Below the pieces are notes generated by a model. The model did not search any database, was not told where the DNA came from, and saw only the letters and a list, made by a program, of their open reading frames with translations. A DNA stretch of 64,000 nt, taken from Congeria kusceri (taxonomy: Eukaryota; Mollusca; Bivalvia; Myida; Dreissenidae). Shown in pieces: positions 45,791-56,063 of the stretch. Location: positions 19,203,415 to 19,267,414 of the forward strand of contig CM051030.1 in the NCBI GenBank assembly GCA_027627225.1, written 5' to 3'. Numbering within the stretch: position 1 is the stretch's first letter; each line of letters opens with the position of its first letter. The translations under genes were made by a program, and so were the position numbers.

Positions 45791-46724
45791 ATCATTTATG
45801 GTTTTTTCTTCATTTGTCCTACATAATTAGCGATATATTTGACAAAGCTTCTTCACCAAAACAAACTTATTTATCATACAGTTTATGTTTTATCCGTTTT
45901 AAAGTTTGGTCTTCATCTGCACTTTGTGTCCACTTAGTTAGGCTTTATCCATTAACGAACATTCCATTCCCAGATATTAATGTTTTTGACCCACGAAAAA
46001 CATACGGCTTAAAATACTATAACATGAATCTTACTGATTCTTCTATAGAGAAAGAACATAATTATCGTTGTTACACTACCAAACAAACAACGCTAAAGGT
46101 TGGCCCGATTCCTAGCGCAGCATACATTGTAGTTCTCATTACAATTGCATAAATAGTTGTCAGATTATGATAGAATCTATATAATTTCAGCATTATCGTT
46201 GTCTATCGGCTATTAACAACTTTGTGTCGTTCTGATGCATGGCTCTTCCTGCTTATTTTTTCAATAAACGCTTAAATGGGCTTCTAGATATATTAATTTA
46301 TTATTATAAAACAGTTAACTATGATATTGTGCCAGTAAAGATGCCGACTATTAAATAATGACTTGAAATTATTATCAATAATGTATTTCCCAAAGATATT
46401 TTATATAATAAAACATGATTTTATTGAAACTCACATTATACACAGTGTTGCTGGACATAACGTTATACATGTTTACAATAATTACATGTACTAACTCAGA
46501 TTGTAGATCGGCACACTATTAACCTACTTGCCACTAGCCGACGACATCTAAAGCCTAGTTTAGTCGTATCCTTCCCAATGTGGCTTACCAACGCACAGGG
46601 TGAAACAAGTTTCAGGTTGGGACGCACTAAGTAGGAAGTCATTTCGCGATGTTAAGGTTAATAAACACGGCGTGTGTCGTTTTATTATGGATTACGTACC
46701 TAACAGGTATCGTTTGTTTGTTTA
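45791..46724 (+). other. Open stretch of unknown meaning
   Basis: A plus-strand frame at 45721-46152 has 143 codons, longer than most chance frames here, but it starts inside the CGCGA repeat and has no domain, signal peptide or splice context I can name. From 46153 on nothing is recognised. Confidence 0.2.
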
Positions 46725-47100
46725 GCAGTTCGTGCCACGCGAAACCTACATCATTTGTGCTGTCTTGCTGCAATCGATTAACACTCGCGAAACGACATCA
46801 TCAAAGTTCGCGACGTTATCGGGTGCATTCAGTGCGACGAATATTAAGTTTTGCGTCCAACAAGTACATATTTCTGTAACTTCTACAGATTTTCAAGTGA
46901 AACGTCACACGTTTCTTCGGGGTCATTATGTAAGGTCACTGACAAGGCCCATAACCATGACCCGCAATTTAGCAAGTATGCCCCTGTGTGTACTAAGATA
47001 ATTCAGGTTAAATTGTGCGTGCAACAACTCCATATCTCGATATCTACTACAGATATTCAATTAAATCTTCACACGTGTGCATATATTTGGGTCATTATTT
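46725..47100 (+). repeat. Truncated CGCGA repeat followed by CTTCTACAGATTTTCAAGTG family units
   Basis: 46733-46860 is the head of the CGCGA-rich repeat. 46870-46980 and 47025-47100 are two units of the family with TGTAACTTCTACAGA, CACACGT, GGTCATTATGTAAGGTCAC and AAGGCCCATAA, shared with 34190-34453, 36700-36800 and about 47930-48010. Confidence 0.55.
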
Positions 47101-48169
47101 AACTCAACAAAAAATAAAGTATCCACTTATATATTTATAAATGCTTTTCGATACCTGTATGACATATTTAAACACAAAACTAAGTCATTTTAATAATCTA
47201 ACAATAAAATGTTTACATTTTTTTCTGGAGCAATTCCATATTTATGGTTAAACAGAAAGAAAAACCTAAACGGGTGTAAGTCTCCAAATAACAAAACAGA
47301 AACGCGCGAGTAGAAAATTAATTGTCGCCCTTGTGCCATTAAATGTTCGAATTATGTATGTTAAAATCCGTCCTGCTCACATGATACGAAGAGTCTAGTT
47401 TCGCTCGTCCAAATTTAAACATGCCATGGGAATTTCACAGGATTTGGACGATTGTACTATCCACACAAAATCGATAACAATCACAACTTGCACACAATTT
47501 GTTCACATGTTCATTACACAACAGGTAATTGAGTTTTGGTGGGCTATTTGGTTTTAAATGATGCGGTTTAATAGTAAAAAATCACATAATATTGAAAATA
47601 TAAAATTATGATCTTTTAGTCGATATTCATCAATACAAAATCTTATTTTTTAAGACACAGATGTTTAAAAGAAGATATTTTCTTTTTTTGTTTTGACTAT
47701 GTTCTTTGTGATTTCTATTTTTACTCCTGTTACGTACGTGTACTGTGTTTGACTGTAAATATGGAATAAATTCAAAAACAAATATTGCATTTTATTGAAA
47801 AATGATTAAGGTTACATGGACGTTATGTTTTGTTTAAATAATATTACATACAGGTATCGGAAACCAAAAAAAAAATAATTGGACACTTATTTTGTGTAAA
47901 GTATATAAGGTCACCGACAAGCAGTTAAGCAGAAGTATGCTCATTTTTGGACTCTGTTCAGTAACTATTACAGATATTTAATTGAACCTTCACACCTGTC
48001 TTTGTGTTCATTATGTCGGGTCATTTATAGAGATAACTCTTCAAATCGTTAATGAATAGCCGATAGCCCTGTCCAGATACAGCTTGTGCTATCCGAATTA
48101 GTAATTCACCAATTAGTAAAAAGACATGTAATACGTAAAGGTCTACGTTTATAATAATTACTTTATCGT
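47101..48169. other. AT-rich spacer with one repeat relic
   Basis: Only the relic at about 47930-48020 (CAGATATTTAATTGAACCTT, CACACCTGTCTTTGTGTTC) is recognisable. No exon found. Confidence 0.4.
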
Positions 48170-48330
48170 CACAATTCGTCGCGGCACAAAATAAACCGGC
48201 ACCAACGTTCGCGATGACGCCTGATTAGCGATTATTCGTAACATTGCGAACAAGCGCTCTGCGCTTCGGGATAAAATCAGTTTGTTGCATATCGCAAACT
48301 TTGCGGGTTTTGCGTGGCACGTACGGTACG
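48170..48330 (-). repeat. CGCGA-rich dispersed repeat, minus copy
   Basis: The reverse complement starts TACGTGCCACGCAAAACCCG and continues CTGATTTTATCCCGAAGCGC, matching 45507-45650. The copies are 2.5 kb apart in inverted orientation. A short GGCAGCTGG / GGCAACTGGCTGCCAG inverted cluster follows at about 48395-48470. Confidence 0.65.
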
Positions 48331-48539
48331 GTACGTGTTTAGACCAATAATAATCTGCTTAATCTTGTCTTATATTGACAACCAGAATGCGAACTGGCAG
48401 CTGGTGTTTAGGTTGGAATTTAATTTTTGGTAAGGGAACTCGAATTGGCAACTGGCTGCCAGTTTGCCAGGCGTGTTGAATTCGCAGCCGAAATGCAAAC
48501 TGACAGATACTTTGATGTAAATCCCATTCCTAAAAAGGC

Positions 48540-49350
48540 AACGTGTGGAATAGCATCAACTTAACAAAAGAGTCTAGACCGTGTTCGTGAACATACTGTA
48601 TTGGCCGCCGCTTCTTCAAAAGTTTGTAACGTTATCACAAGTCTATAATTATATATTATATAACTATATTAACTTTCAGTACTTCGAGCTTTTCTCAAAC
48701 AAGTTCTTAGTTCTTATTCATCCCCATACACACTTTACACATGTTGCAAGACTTATGAGTCGCTTAACAATAAGTTGTCCAACGTCGGGCAATTATTACA
48801 ACAAACTGGTTTTAACGACGTTATTAAAGTCAACCTATCTTTAGCAGAATTTAGAATACGTCAATAAGACATTGATATTTCTCAATGGAGACGCGCTCTG
48901 GAACAGTCTATTGCACGTCAACTATTCAATGCGTTTAATTTATAATAAACCGACGTTTGAAATGTCGGAATAAATAATTACAACAAATAGCGGTTAACAC
49001 ATTCAGGCTCTTGCCAAACTTGCCAGTACTCTCATAAACTATTGATTGAACAAGGATGACATCGTCATATAAACCCGAGAAGTAAGGAAGTATGAACTCC
49101 TCAATTGCTACGAAATCGAAGACGAGTTTCATTTTGTGCTGATATGTGACATTCACAGGCAATTACGGGAACGCTACATCCCTACTTACTATACGCGAAG
49201 AATGTGTACAATTATTGCATGTAAAGAAAAATACGACGCAGTTATAAGAAACAAGGAATGTCTTTTAAAAAGACAATCGTAGTTAAACATATCATATCAA
49301 ATATCATTTTTACTCTAATCAAAATACAAGAAAGGACCCCCGATTTTGTA
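48540..49350. other. Spacer, nothing recognised
   Basis: No exon or repeat unit could be supported. Frames at 48581-48844 and 48935-49162 lack motifs. Confidence 0.4.
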
Positions 49351-49356
49351 GCACCA

Positions 49357-49612
49357 CGTATATAAGGAGACTTCTTGGACCCCAGATTTTTAGAATACCA
49401 TAGGTAAACTTCTAGGACCCCAACATTAATTTGAGAACAATTCAATCCTTATTAATATTTGTACCTTGAATAAACCGATCATACCACCTATATAAGGAGA
49501 CTTCTCGGAGCCCAGATTTTTCGGATATCATAGGAAAACGTCTCGGACCCCAAAATTAATTTGAGAATTATTCAATCCTTATTATTATTTGTACCGTGAA
49601 TAAACCGATCAT
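49357..49612 (+). repeat. Two-copy tandem repeat, 130 bp
   Basis: TATATAAGGAGACTTCT through AGATTTTT and TTTGAGAA-AATTCAATCCTT to GAATAAACCGATCATACCA recurs with a 130-bp shift (TATAAGGAGACTTC at 49361 and 49491). No coding content. Confidence 0.75.
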
Positions 49613-49839
49613 ACCATATCTTACCAGCAATATCTACGCTTGTGGTCTCTAGGCGGCAAGAAGGCGTAGTAATATTGCTTCTTTACTCTTCTTTACTCAT
49701 TTTAGTTTACCGCACGTATTACATTAATTATGACAAGTTTTATTGATAACAAACGAAACACAATTATCCAATATAAACAAGTTTCTATGATTGAAAACGA
49801 GCTAGAGCAGATAAGCAGCTTTTATAGAATTATCCACAA

Positions 49840-50935
49840 GCATCGCACGGCCTCCGCACGATACCCTTGCGCAGATGGTACAGTGCCATCTACGATATGT
49901 TTTGGGGCTACGAGCGTAAACATGTATAGTTCAGTTAAGCAAAATCGTTGAGGCAATGACGAAAGTAAATCCTTGGATATCGTACGAAAATCGAACGGCG
50001 TCCTCAAGGAGGACGCACAGAACGGGAGTTTTGGCAGTTTACCGGCGCCGTATACGCATCGTAGTCCACATATAAACTTGGCCCTAGCCATCTGATATTT
50101 TTTGCATACATTTTTGTATAATCTTTTCATTGTATAAGTTATCTGTTTGTTTGTTTTATATGATTGAATAAAATACTAGTATCTTCTATGAACAACAAAC
50201 AACATATTAATAAACCACACTATTATCTTTCTAATATACATGTCAAGTTAAAATTTGTTAAAGATAATGACGCCTTCAGTATAGGAAAATAATATGTAAC
50301 AAAGTTTACTTGCTGGAAATACACTATTAATCTCATGCGGCGATCATTCGAACAACTTGCGCTGATCGTGTGGTTACCTTATGGCGACTGTGCGGCAGCA
50401 ATAAAAATACTTAACAATCGTACGGTAGCAATAGGGCTACTGTGCAAAAGACGCACTTTATGCCTGGTTTACATTTGTCCCGGTCGCAATACGATACATT
50501 CGTCTAAGATTTTCCGCACGATTTGTTAGGCATCGTTGGTGGCTATGAGCTAAGGCGTCTGTGTTCACATTGAAAACGATCTCTGTGCGATTCCTGTACT
50601 GACTTTCGGGAGCAGGCGAGGGCAAATTTATACGGAGACCGCACGGAGGCCACACTATGATTTTACGGAAATCGCGGGATTTCAGTGCGGCTCATGTTGT
50701 GCTGTCTCCGCAAACTTCTCATGGAAATTGTCCGGAGCCCGTGCAGCTTGTATGCATAGGCCGTGCGGCTTCCGTGCGGAGATGGTGCGGCCTTCTCACC
50801 TTAACCGTGCGAACGTCGTCAATTGCCACCTACGATATGTTTACGGCGTATGTAAATCCGTATTTAAATCGCACGGCGTCTTCAAGGAGGTCGCACGGAG
50901 AGAGAATTACGGACAGTTAACAGACGCAACTTAGT
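49840..50935 (+). repeat. GC-rich GCACGGCCTCCGCACG repeat, two direct copies plus degenerate middle
   Basis: CCATCTACGATATGTTT, GTAAATCC, AATCG-ACGGCGTC-TCAAGGAGG-CGCACRGA and the following acc-like tail occur at about 49870-50060 and 50825-50935. The middle is rich in CCGTGCGG, CGCACGG and GTGCGGC words. It stands out by base composition from the AT-rich surroundings. Frames here are by-products. Confidence 0.6.
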
Positions 50936-51589
50936 CCGATTGTTAACTTCGTATTAAGCGTTCCATGCGCAGTCACCTTTACTATCCGCAAAATACAGAA
51001 AGCGCGGCAGCCGAACTCTACATGATTTTACAAAAGGCTTGAGTTTGTGAGAAGTGTTTAAAAGCCTTGCGTTGAATATTCGGACCCCGGCGACGGCAGT
51101 GGCTCGAGTATGTTATTATTAAGGTTAACAATGTATGAATCTATGTTATACTAATTCGTCCTTACTGTTTGTAACCGTAGAAGCGAGGAAATGTATGTAA
51201 CTAACCGGGTTTTTGTTTTAATAGAATAAAACCGTGTTAACCTAACTCCATTGGAGGCAGTGTACATTAAAATACTAGGCTGCATTTCTTTATTTACGGA
51301 ATTATGTTTAATCACATATGGTATTTAGATTCGTTTCAAAGCCTATCTTTATCCGTGTTGGGATTCTGTCATGACCGCAGGTTGTTTCAATAACCTTTCG
51401 AATCTGACCGACTTGCGATTGTCTCCACTGCTCTTGAAGTTGAAGAGGAGTGGAGACAAATGCAACTTACAATTAAACGTTATGGAAACAAACGAATTGT
51501 TGGTAACATGCATTATTAATAAAATCGCGATTCGTATAATCGCATTTTGTTACAAATTAAATAAAGAAAGAAAACATTCTTTTGATCAG
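50936..51589. other. Spacer, nothing recognised
   Basis: A CpG-containing patch at about 50995-51105 ends GACCCCGGCGACGGCAGTGG. No exon or promoter arrangement is convincing. Confidence 0.35.
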
Positions 51590-51860
51590 GAGTTCGTGGG
51601 TTCGAGCCCATTTGGAGGCACATTTTTTATCAATTGTATGCCTTTCATGGCATAGAACATTTGGGTTTGCTGATCCAGACGCTTTAGTTTTTGTAGTGAA
51701 ACATTTTGAGACACAATTCAACATAATATAAATTATGAAATAAGTCCCTTAAAAGGGACCATGTCAAAGAAAAATTGGTTTCCTATTGCACTATAAATGA
51801 TAGTGATTGGAATCATTGGTTTCCTATTGCACTGTAAATGACAGTGATTGGAATCAGTCC
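51590..51860 (+). mobile_element. SINE remnants: tRNA-like T arm and duplicated tail
   Basis: GATCAGGAGTTCGTGGGTTCG then AGCCCATTTGGAGG (51583-51617) is the anticodon and T-arm part of a tRNA-derived head with a perfect B box; the A-box half is gone. At 51745 GTCCCTTA meets its own inverse (AAAAGGGACCATGTCA), and then ATTGGTTTCCTATTGCACT..GATTGGAATC is duplicated as two 41-bp copies (51775-51815, 51816-51856). These words match the SINE at 34985-35235, so two SINE tails appear joined end to end. Confidence 0.5.
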
Positions 51861-52349
51861 TACAAATATTCATCGATCGATTAATCAGAACCATCAAATA
51901 ATCATGACGAAATAGGTGGATTGTTGTTTTTCATTAGAAATAATATTTTACCAACTTTGTCAATTTATTTTGTTAAACTTGCTCCTATAGTTAAAACAAA
52001 AATGGTTTGAATTTGAAGATTTGGTGATGTTAAAACACAGAATAATATGATGTTTAACTGCATGACGTAATACGACTAAACGTGTATTACCATTTACATA
52101 ATAATATCGTATATACAAAGGCTTTTAATATATAAAATGTAGTGTAAAACAATGGTACCCCCCTTTACATTGTAGTTATTTATCGTTTATACGCGTAATA
52201 CATGTTATATAATAGACATAATTCAAAACTAATCTAAATACAAGTTTTTATGTAAAGAATTGTTTGATAATACAGATAGAACACGTGTCTTACGAATTTT
52301 AAATCACATGCAAGAATTTACCTGTGCAATGTATATTACATGAATTATA
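51861..52349. other. AT-rich spacer
   Basis: No exon or repeat recognised. Confidence 0.4.
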
Positions 52350-52351
52350 TA

Positions 52352-53289
52352 CGAGGGGCAGTACAAAAGTTAATGGACAGTCTCTTTTTTTTAATTGTAG
52401 ACCCAAATACATGAAAACACAGCTATAAAATATTGTATGTGTGTTAAATAAAATGCAGAAAACGCATATTAATTTTGATTATTTTAATAAATACATATCT
52501 TATGACTACTTCTTTTGTATACACCCTGTATAATGCGGGGCACTCCAGATTGTCTTTTCTTAAAATGTTTGATACAATCTAATGAATGATATTTTTGCGA
52601 GGAAACCTTGTCCAATTATAGCGAAAATTCCACTGATGTTATGTTAACATAAATGTTTTAAAACGTTCAAAAAGTTGACGTCATAAGACAAACATAAACC
52701 GAACGCTAGTCATTTGAATTGTGCCGTTAAGTTTTGTCAAGAAAGAACGATTGCCTCAACGAAAAACACTGTAAATGAAAGCAGAATCTATGGTGTGCAA
52801 ACGATTATCTTCGCCTCCTCCGAAGAAAGCTTAAGTTGTCAAGTCTGCGAAGAAGATCATGCTGATAGAGTTAATGGACCATCGGGAAATCTCATACTGG
52901 TCCGATTGAAAAGACTGTCATTGTTTATTAGTATCCAATATTAGACAGAACTCCCTAAAGCAGTCCAATCATCGTTCGGGTCGCTAACAGAGTCGTTGTT
53001 TGCAGAGGTGTTTCGAAAATGGGTTATATTCAGGAACTCGGCGAATATTTTGAAATAAACATTGACATTAATGACGTTAACGTCATGAAATGGTGACTGA
53101 AGTGCGCCGCGGTACTAATCAGTGGTATAGACAATGGTATATATTGCTGTTTGCAACTGTTATAATATCCTGTTTTTGTGTATATCTTTTGTACACATAC
53201 TTGTTGATATTTGTGTAATGTTTCGGGCTAATCAGTCAAGTTTTAATGAAATTATGAACTTCGGCCATGACAATTTTGAATGCCCCTCG
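52352..53289 (+). mobile_element. Tc1/mariner-type element, internally deleted and dead
   Basis: The left end CGAGGGGCAGTACAAAAGTT and the reverse complement of the right end (CGAGGGGCATTCAAAATTGT) are the terminal inverted repeats. TA at 52350-52351 and 53290-53291 is the target duplication expected for the superfamily. Inside, one frame gives VVKSAKKIMLIEL near 52837-52877, the mariner transposase block before the second catalytic Asp (its KKVMLI-FFD motif). Near 53006-53055 a C-terminal FRKW...LGEYFE tail is seen. Stops, frame changes and a length of 938 bp, against about 1.3 kb for full mariners, show decay and deletion. Confidence 0.75.
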
Positions 53290-53291
53290 TA

Positions 53292-53856
53292 CATATCATC
53301 CTACTCAATTTTAGAGGTAACCAATGGTTGTACTAATACCTATCCCCATCAATAATAATAGTTTATTTTAACTCGCAATACAAGGATAGTTAAAAAAAAA
53401 AAACAAAGATAATACATGCTTTATAACAAATCTTTATTGTAACCCGTTTTCAACTGCAAAATGGTATAATACACACATTCTACGCGTATATATATATTTA
53501 CAGCGATTCTTGCAATGGAAAATAATCATTCCTTCAGTACATAAAAAGTATTAAATATTCAATATACACACCTGGTATATAGTGTAAAATGTATTCTAAA
53601 TTTCATATTCAATCGGTACTAATGTAGGTCAAAAGTTCACCGATGTGGTAAAATTCCTAACTTAAGCAGACGATAAAACATTGATACATTTATCCAAGCG
53701 AGTGGGGGGTCAAAGATAATTGCATTACCCACACTCTAGACTATCACTGTTAGGCAAACGTCAATAATGTAGATGTGTTTTATAATCAATTGTAATGCAA
53801 AACGTATTCTAAATTTTATCAAATGAAAATGTCTTGTATTTTAAGCCAGGATTGGG
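53292..53856. other. AT-rich spacer
   Basis: Contains a poly-A run (53390-53402) and no exon. It would be the 3' flank of the minus-strand ORF set that begins at 53857. Confidence 0.4.
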
Positions 53857-54078
53857 TTACACATAGCCTATACTGCTACTTAACAAAACCAACCACAATT
53901 CTTTATCTGGATGTTGCATTGTCAGATTAATACTAGCTGCTAAGATGATACCATACACAACACTTATTTGACATATGAAAATAACTTTGTTTTCAGCAAT
54001 TCTATTGATGTATAAGCCACTGTTAGTTGAAAGCGAGTCTACTTCGTCTTGTACGGATAAGTTAGTTGGTTCTGTCAT
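53857..54078 (-). CDS. Small membrane protein ORF, unknown family
   Basis: 73 codons from ATG 54078. Residues 1-28 are polar and acidic (MTEPTNLSVQDEVDSL...). Residues 31-54 form one strongly hydrophobic segment (KVIFICQISVVYGIILAASI). After a short polar link comes LWLVLLSSSIGYV, a second short hydrophobic stretch. A TAA follows directly, and the frame continues open beyond it with Pro-Asn-Pro, so the stop may be a late change and the original protein slightly longer. I have an unverified impression of similar short proteins with an LW-x-x-LLSS-x-GY tail in other invertebrate sequences, but I cannot name the family. The acidic N-terminus with a single TM suggests a membrane-anchored factor. 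It is in the same orientation as the ORF at 54391-54492. Confidence 0.4.
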   Translation of the reverse strand: MTEPTNLSVQDEVDSLSTNSGLYINRIAENKVIFICQISVVYGIILAASINLTMQHPDKELWLVLLSSSIGYV

Positions 54079-54390
54079 AATGATAGTAACACATAAGTTG
54101 TTCCGTTAAATATTGAGTTCACACTGCACTGTTATAGGTATGTTTTGCTGACGGCTAACGTACCGATTCAACCTGCACTGTTTTTCCTTCTTCAATATGA
54201 TAAGAATGTTCGATCGTTTTCACAACACATATTAGTTTATTGCTTCGGTGAGCTTTTAAAAAGATAAGCTATATCGCAGGAGACCTATGAAGTTTTTCAG
54301 TAATTTTAAAAGCAACTTTTCTAACATCAACTATGATTTTGGTTTTATAAATTCAAAACAAGTTCTACCAAAAAAGGTTTTGTGTGGACT

Positions 54391-54492
54391 TTACACTGGA
54401 TCTGCTGTAGGTGACCAATGTACAGCTTTTAGTCCGTTTTCTTGAAAATAATGTGATGTTTCGTCTGTGAATTCCAGCTGAGCTTGTGCCAT
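54391..54492 (-). CDS. 33-codon ORF directly downstream of a TATA box
   Basis: ATG at 54492 opens a short polar frame (MAQAQLEFTDETSHYFQENG, then a basic/aromatic stretch ending TADPV) and stops at TAA 54391-54393. A TATATAAG element lies 29-38 bp upstream. The ATG is also preceded by ATCATTTTTGCAG, which could serve as a splice acceptor, so it may instead be an exon start. The ORF is too short to call by itself. It is listed because of its position relative to the TATA box and the AGGTCA cluster. Confidence 0.3.
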   Translation of the reverse strand: MAQAQLEFTDETSHYFQENGLKAVHWSPTADPV

Positions 54493-54520
54493 ACTGCAAA
54501 AATGATGTGAAACCTCACTG

Positions 54521-54530
54521 CTTATATACA
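54521..54530 (-). promoter_or_regulatory. TATA box
   Basis: Minus-strand TGTATATAAG, a full TATA consensus, 29 bp ahead of the ATG at 54492. TATA words are common by chance in AT-rich DNA. What supports it is the ORF just downstream and the half-site cluster just upstream. Confidence 0.35.
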
Positions 54531-54590
54531 CGATAAAGCATACGTTCGATCTTGAACCGATGATGCTGATAAACCTTAACCCATATTGTC

Positions 54591-54740
54591 TGACCTATTG
54601 ACCTCTTTAAATAAATTATATGATGACGTTTGTTGACCTCAATCCGACGTTGTAGTGATCCAGGTCACATACATGCGTCTTAGTAACCTAAATTGACTGA
54701 CCCAAATAACCAACCTTGAAACTGACCCATATGATGACCT
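54591..54740 (-). promoter_or_regulatory. Cluster of AGGTCA nuclear-receptor half-sites
   Basis: TGACCT/TGACCC (minus-strand AGGTCA/GGGTCA) occurs at 54591, 54599, 54634, 54698, 54723 and 54735, and AGGTCA on the plus strand at 54662. The first two form a direct repeat with 2-bp spacing (DR2). They lie 60-220 bp upstream of the TATA box on the minus strand. Nuclear receptors bind such repeats in animals. Alternatively the cluster is what is left of a short tandem repeat. Confidence 0.3.
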
Positions 54741-54814
54741 ACTGATCTAGATCTGAGGGTTTACGCCACTTGCGTCATCTCTAATAAGCCTCATATGCTA
54801 CCATTCTTAGGACT

Positions 54815-55283
54815 TTGTCTGATTTCCGCTCGGGATTCCTTCTTGGAAGTAACGGCGATTTCCGGTCCGGAGTCAATCTTGGGGTATTCTGCGTTTTCCG
54901 CTCGGGTGTCATGTTTATGACTATATGCTATTTCCGGTCGGGAGACCATCTTCGGACTTTCTGCGTTTACCGGTCGGGATTCATTCTGGACATTTTCTGC
55001 GATTTACGGTCGGGAGTTGCTTTGGGGGATTTTCGGCGATTTCTCGCCGGGAATCATATTTAGAACTTTCTGCGATTTTCAGTCGGGTGTCACTCTTGGG
55101 ACATTCTGCGTTTTCCGTTTGGGTGTCATGTTTATGACTGTGTTTAATTTCCGGTCGGGCGCCCTTTTCCAGACTTTCTACGTTTTCCGGTCGGAAGAAA
55201 TTCTGGACATTTTCGGCGATTTCCGGTCGGTAGTCATATTTAGAACTGTTTGCGATTTCTGGTCTCGATTCACTTTTGGTCAT
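54815..55283 (-). repeat. 36-bp minisatellite encoding a 12-residue repeat on the minus strand
   Basis: About thirteen units of 36 bp (core TTTCCGGTCGGGA). On the minus strand each unit reads RPEIAESSKYDS-like: Arg-Pro-Glu-(Ile/Asn)-(Ala/Val)-Glu-x-x-Lys-x-Asp. Pairs of units recur (SSKYD then AENVQ), so there is a longer period as well. The minus frame is open from 55283 to 54981 and, after one stop and one frame slip near 55010, to 54815. The plus strand also stays open (FRSG repeats) because 36 is a multiple of three. The polar, charged minus reading looks more protein-like and lies in line with the ORFs at 55288-55867. Whether it was ever translated is undecided. Confidence 0.7.
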
Positions 55284-55287
55284 TTAT

Positions 55288-55867
55288 TTATTGCACTGTT
55301 GTGTAGTTCACAGCAATAGATTGTTCAATAATATCCACAATGTTCGGCAAATCTTTTTGCATAAACTGTCTTACTTGCTTACCTTTCACAAGACATCCCG
55401 ATTTGGTGTAGTATATATTAATAGTGTATATTGAGATTTTTTCCGGAAGTAACTTTAAATTAAGTTTCCACACTATTGCCTTTCTGGTCTAGAACTGTAA
55501 TTCTCTGATATTTGAACCGGTGCTCACTTTTTTAAGAGTAGTATTGCTTTATTGCATTTTTCAATAGCTCGTACAGTCCGGCATTGAACACACATTTTAT
55601 TTTATTCCTCCGCTTGTTACTGTTATCGAAATATCTGATCTTGTTGTGGCGGCTATCTTCTTTCGAACAGCTTTTTTTCTCATTTAGTCTGTAATCACGT
55701 CTCTCATTAACCAGTGATAATCGTTCATATTGATCGGAAGAGTCCGTTAGTATTACAGCACTAGAACCGTCTGCCTGTGTTGAAGAGTCTACATTACGAT
55801 TAAAATTACATATATTTAAATATTTTATTGCTGATCTACATCTTCTTGGTATATGTAGGAGTTTCAC
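55288..55867 (-). pseudogene. Decayed ORF, possibly retroelement ORF1-like
   Basis: Two open pieces on the minus strand: 55867-55532 (111 codons, charged, with CVFNAGLYELLKNAI near its end) and 55473-55288 (61 codons: MWKLNLKLLPEKISIYTINI, then YYTKSGCLVKGKQVRQFMQK and DLPNIVDIIEQ). The second piece, with I-x-IYTINIYYT, LVKGK, and F-x-x-DLP-I-x-x-I, resembles a short beta-rich segment I associate with ORF1 proteins of some invertebrate elements; this is from memory and unverified. The stretch between the two pieces also reads coherently in another frame (RITVLDQKGNSV), so one frameshift separates them. It ends where the 12-residue repeat starts. Confidence 0.35.
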
Positions 55868-55997
55868 TAAAAAACTTGTTTTGAATTAAATTAAATAATT
55901 ATCTTAACGCTATTTAAAAAATGTAGTTTACTTCGAAACGGACTTGACGTCATTTAACCACAAAATGTAACTACAATTTTGTCCGACAACAATGATG

Positions 55998-55998
55998 C

Positions 55999-56059
<61 letters not shown>
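55998..56059. repeat. (AAT)n microsatellite
   Basis: About 20 uninterrupted AAT units. Confidence 0.95.

Positions 56060-56063
<4 letters not shown>

Noticed and set aside
45721..46152. 143-codon plus-strand ORF as a gene
   Set aside because: Starts within a dispersed CGCGA repeat and shows no recognisable domain; listed only as an open stretch.
51583..51617. tRNA gene
   Set aside because: Only the anticodon/T-arm half is present; no A box or 5' acceptor strand.
54815..55137. Plus-strand FRSG repeat ORFs as a protein
   Set aside because: Same 36-bp minisatellite; the plus reading is hydrophobic/Cys-rich and short, and the minus reading is the more plausible one if any.
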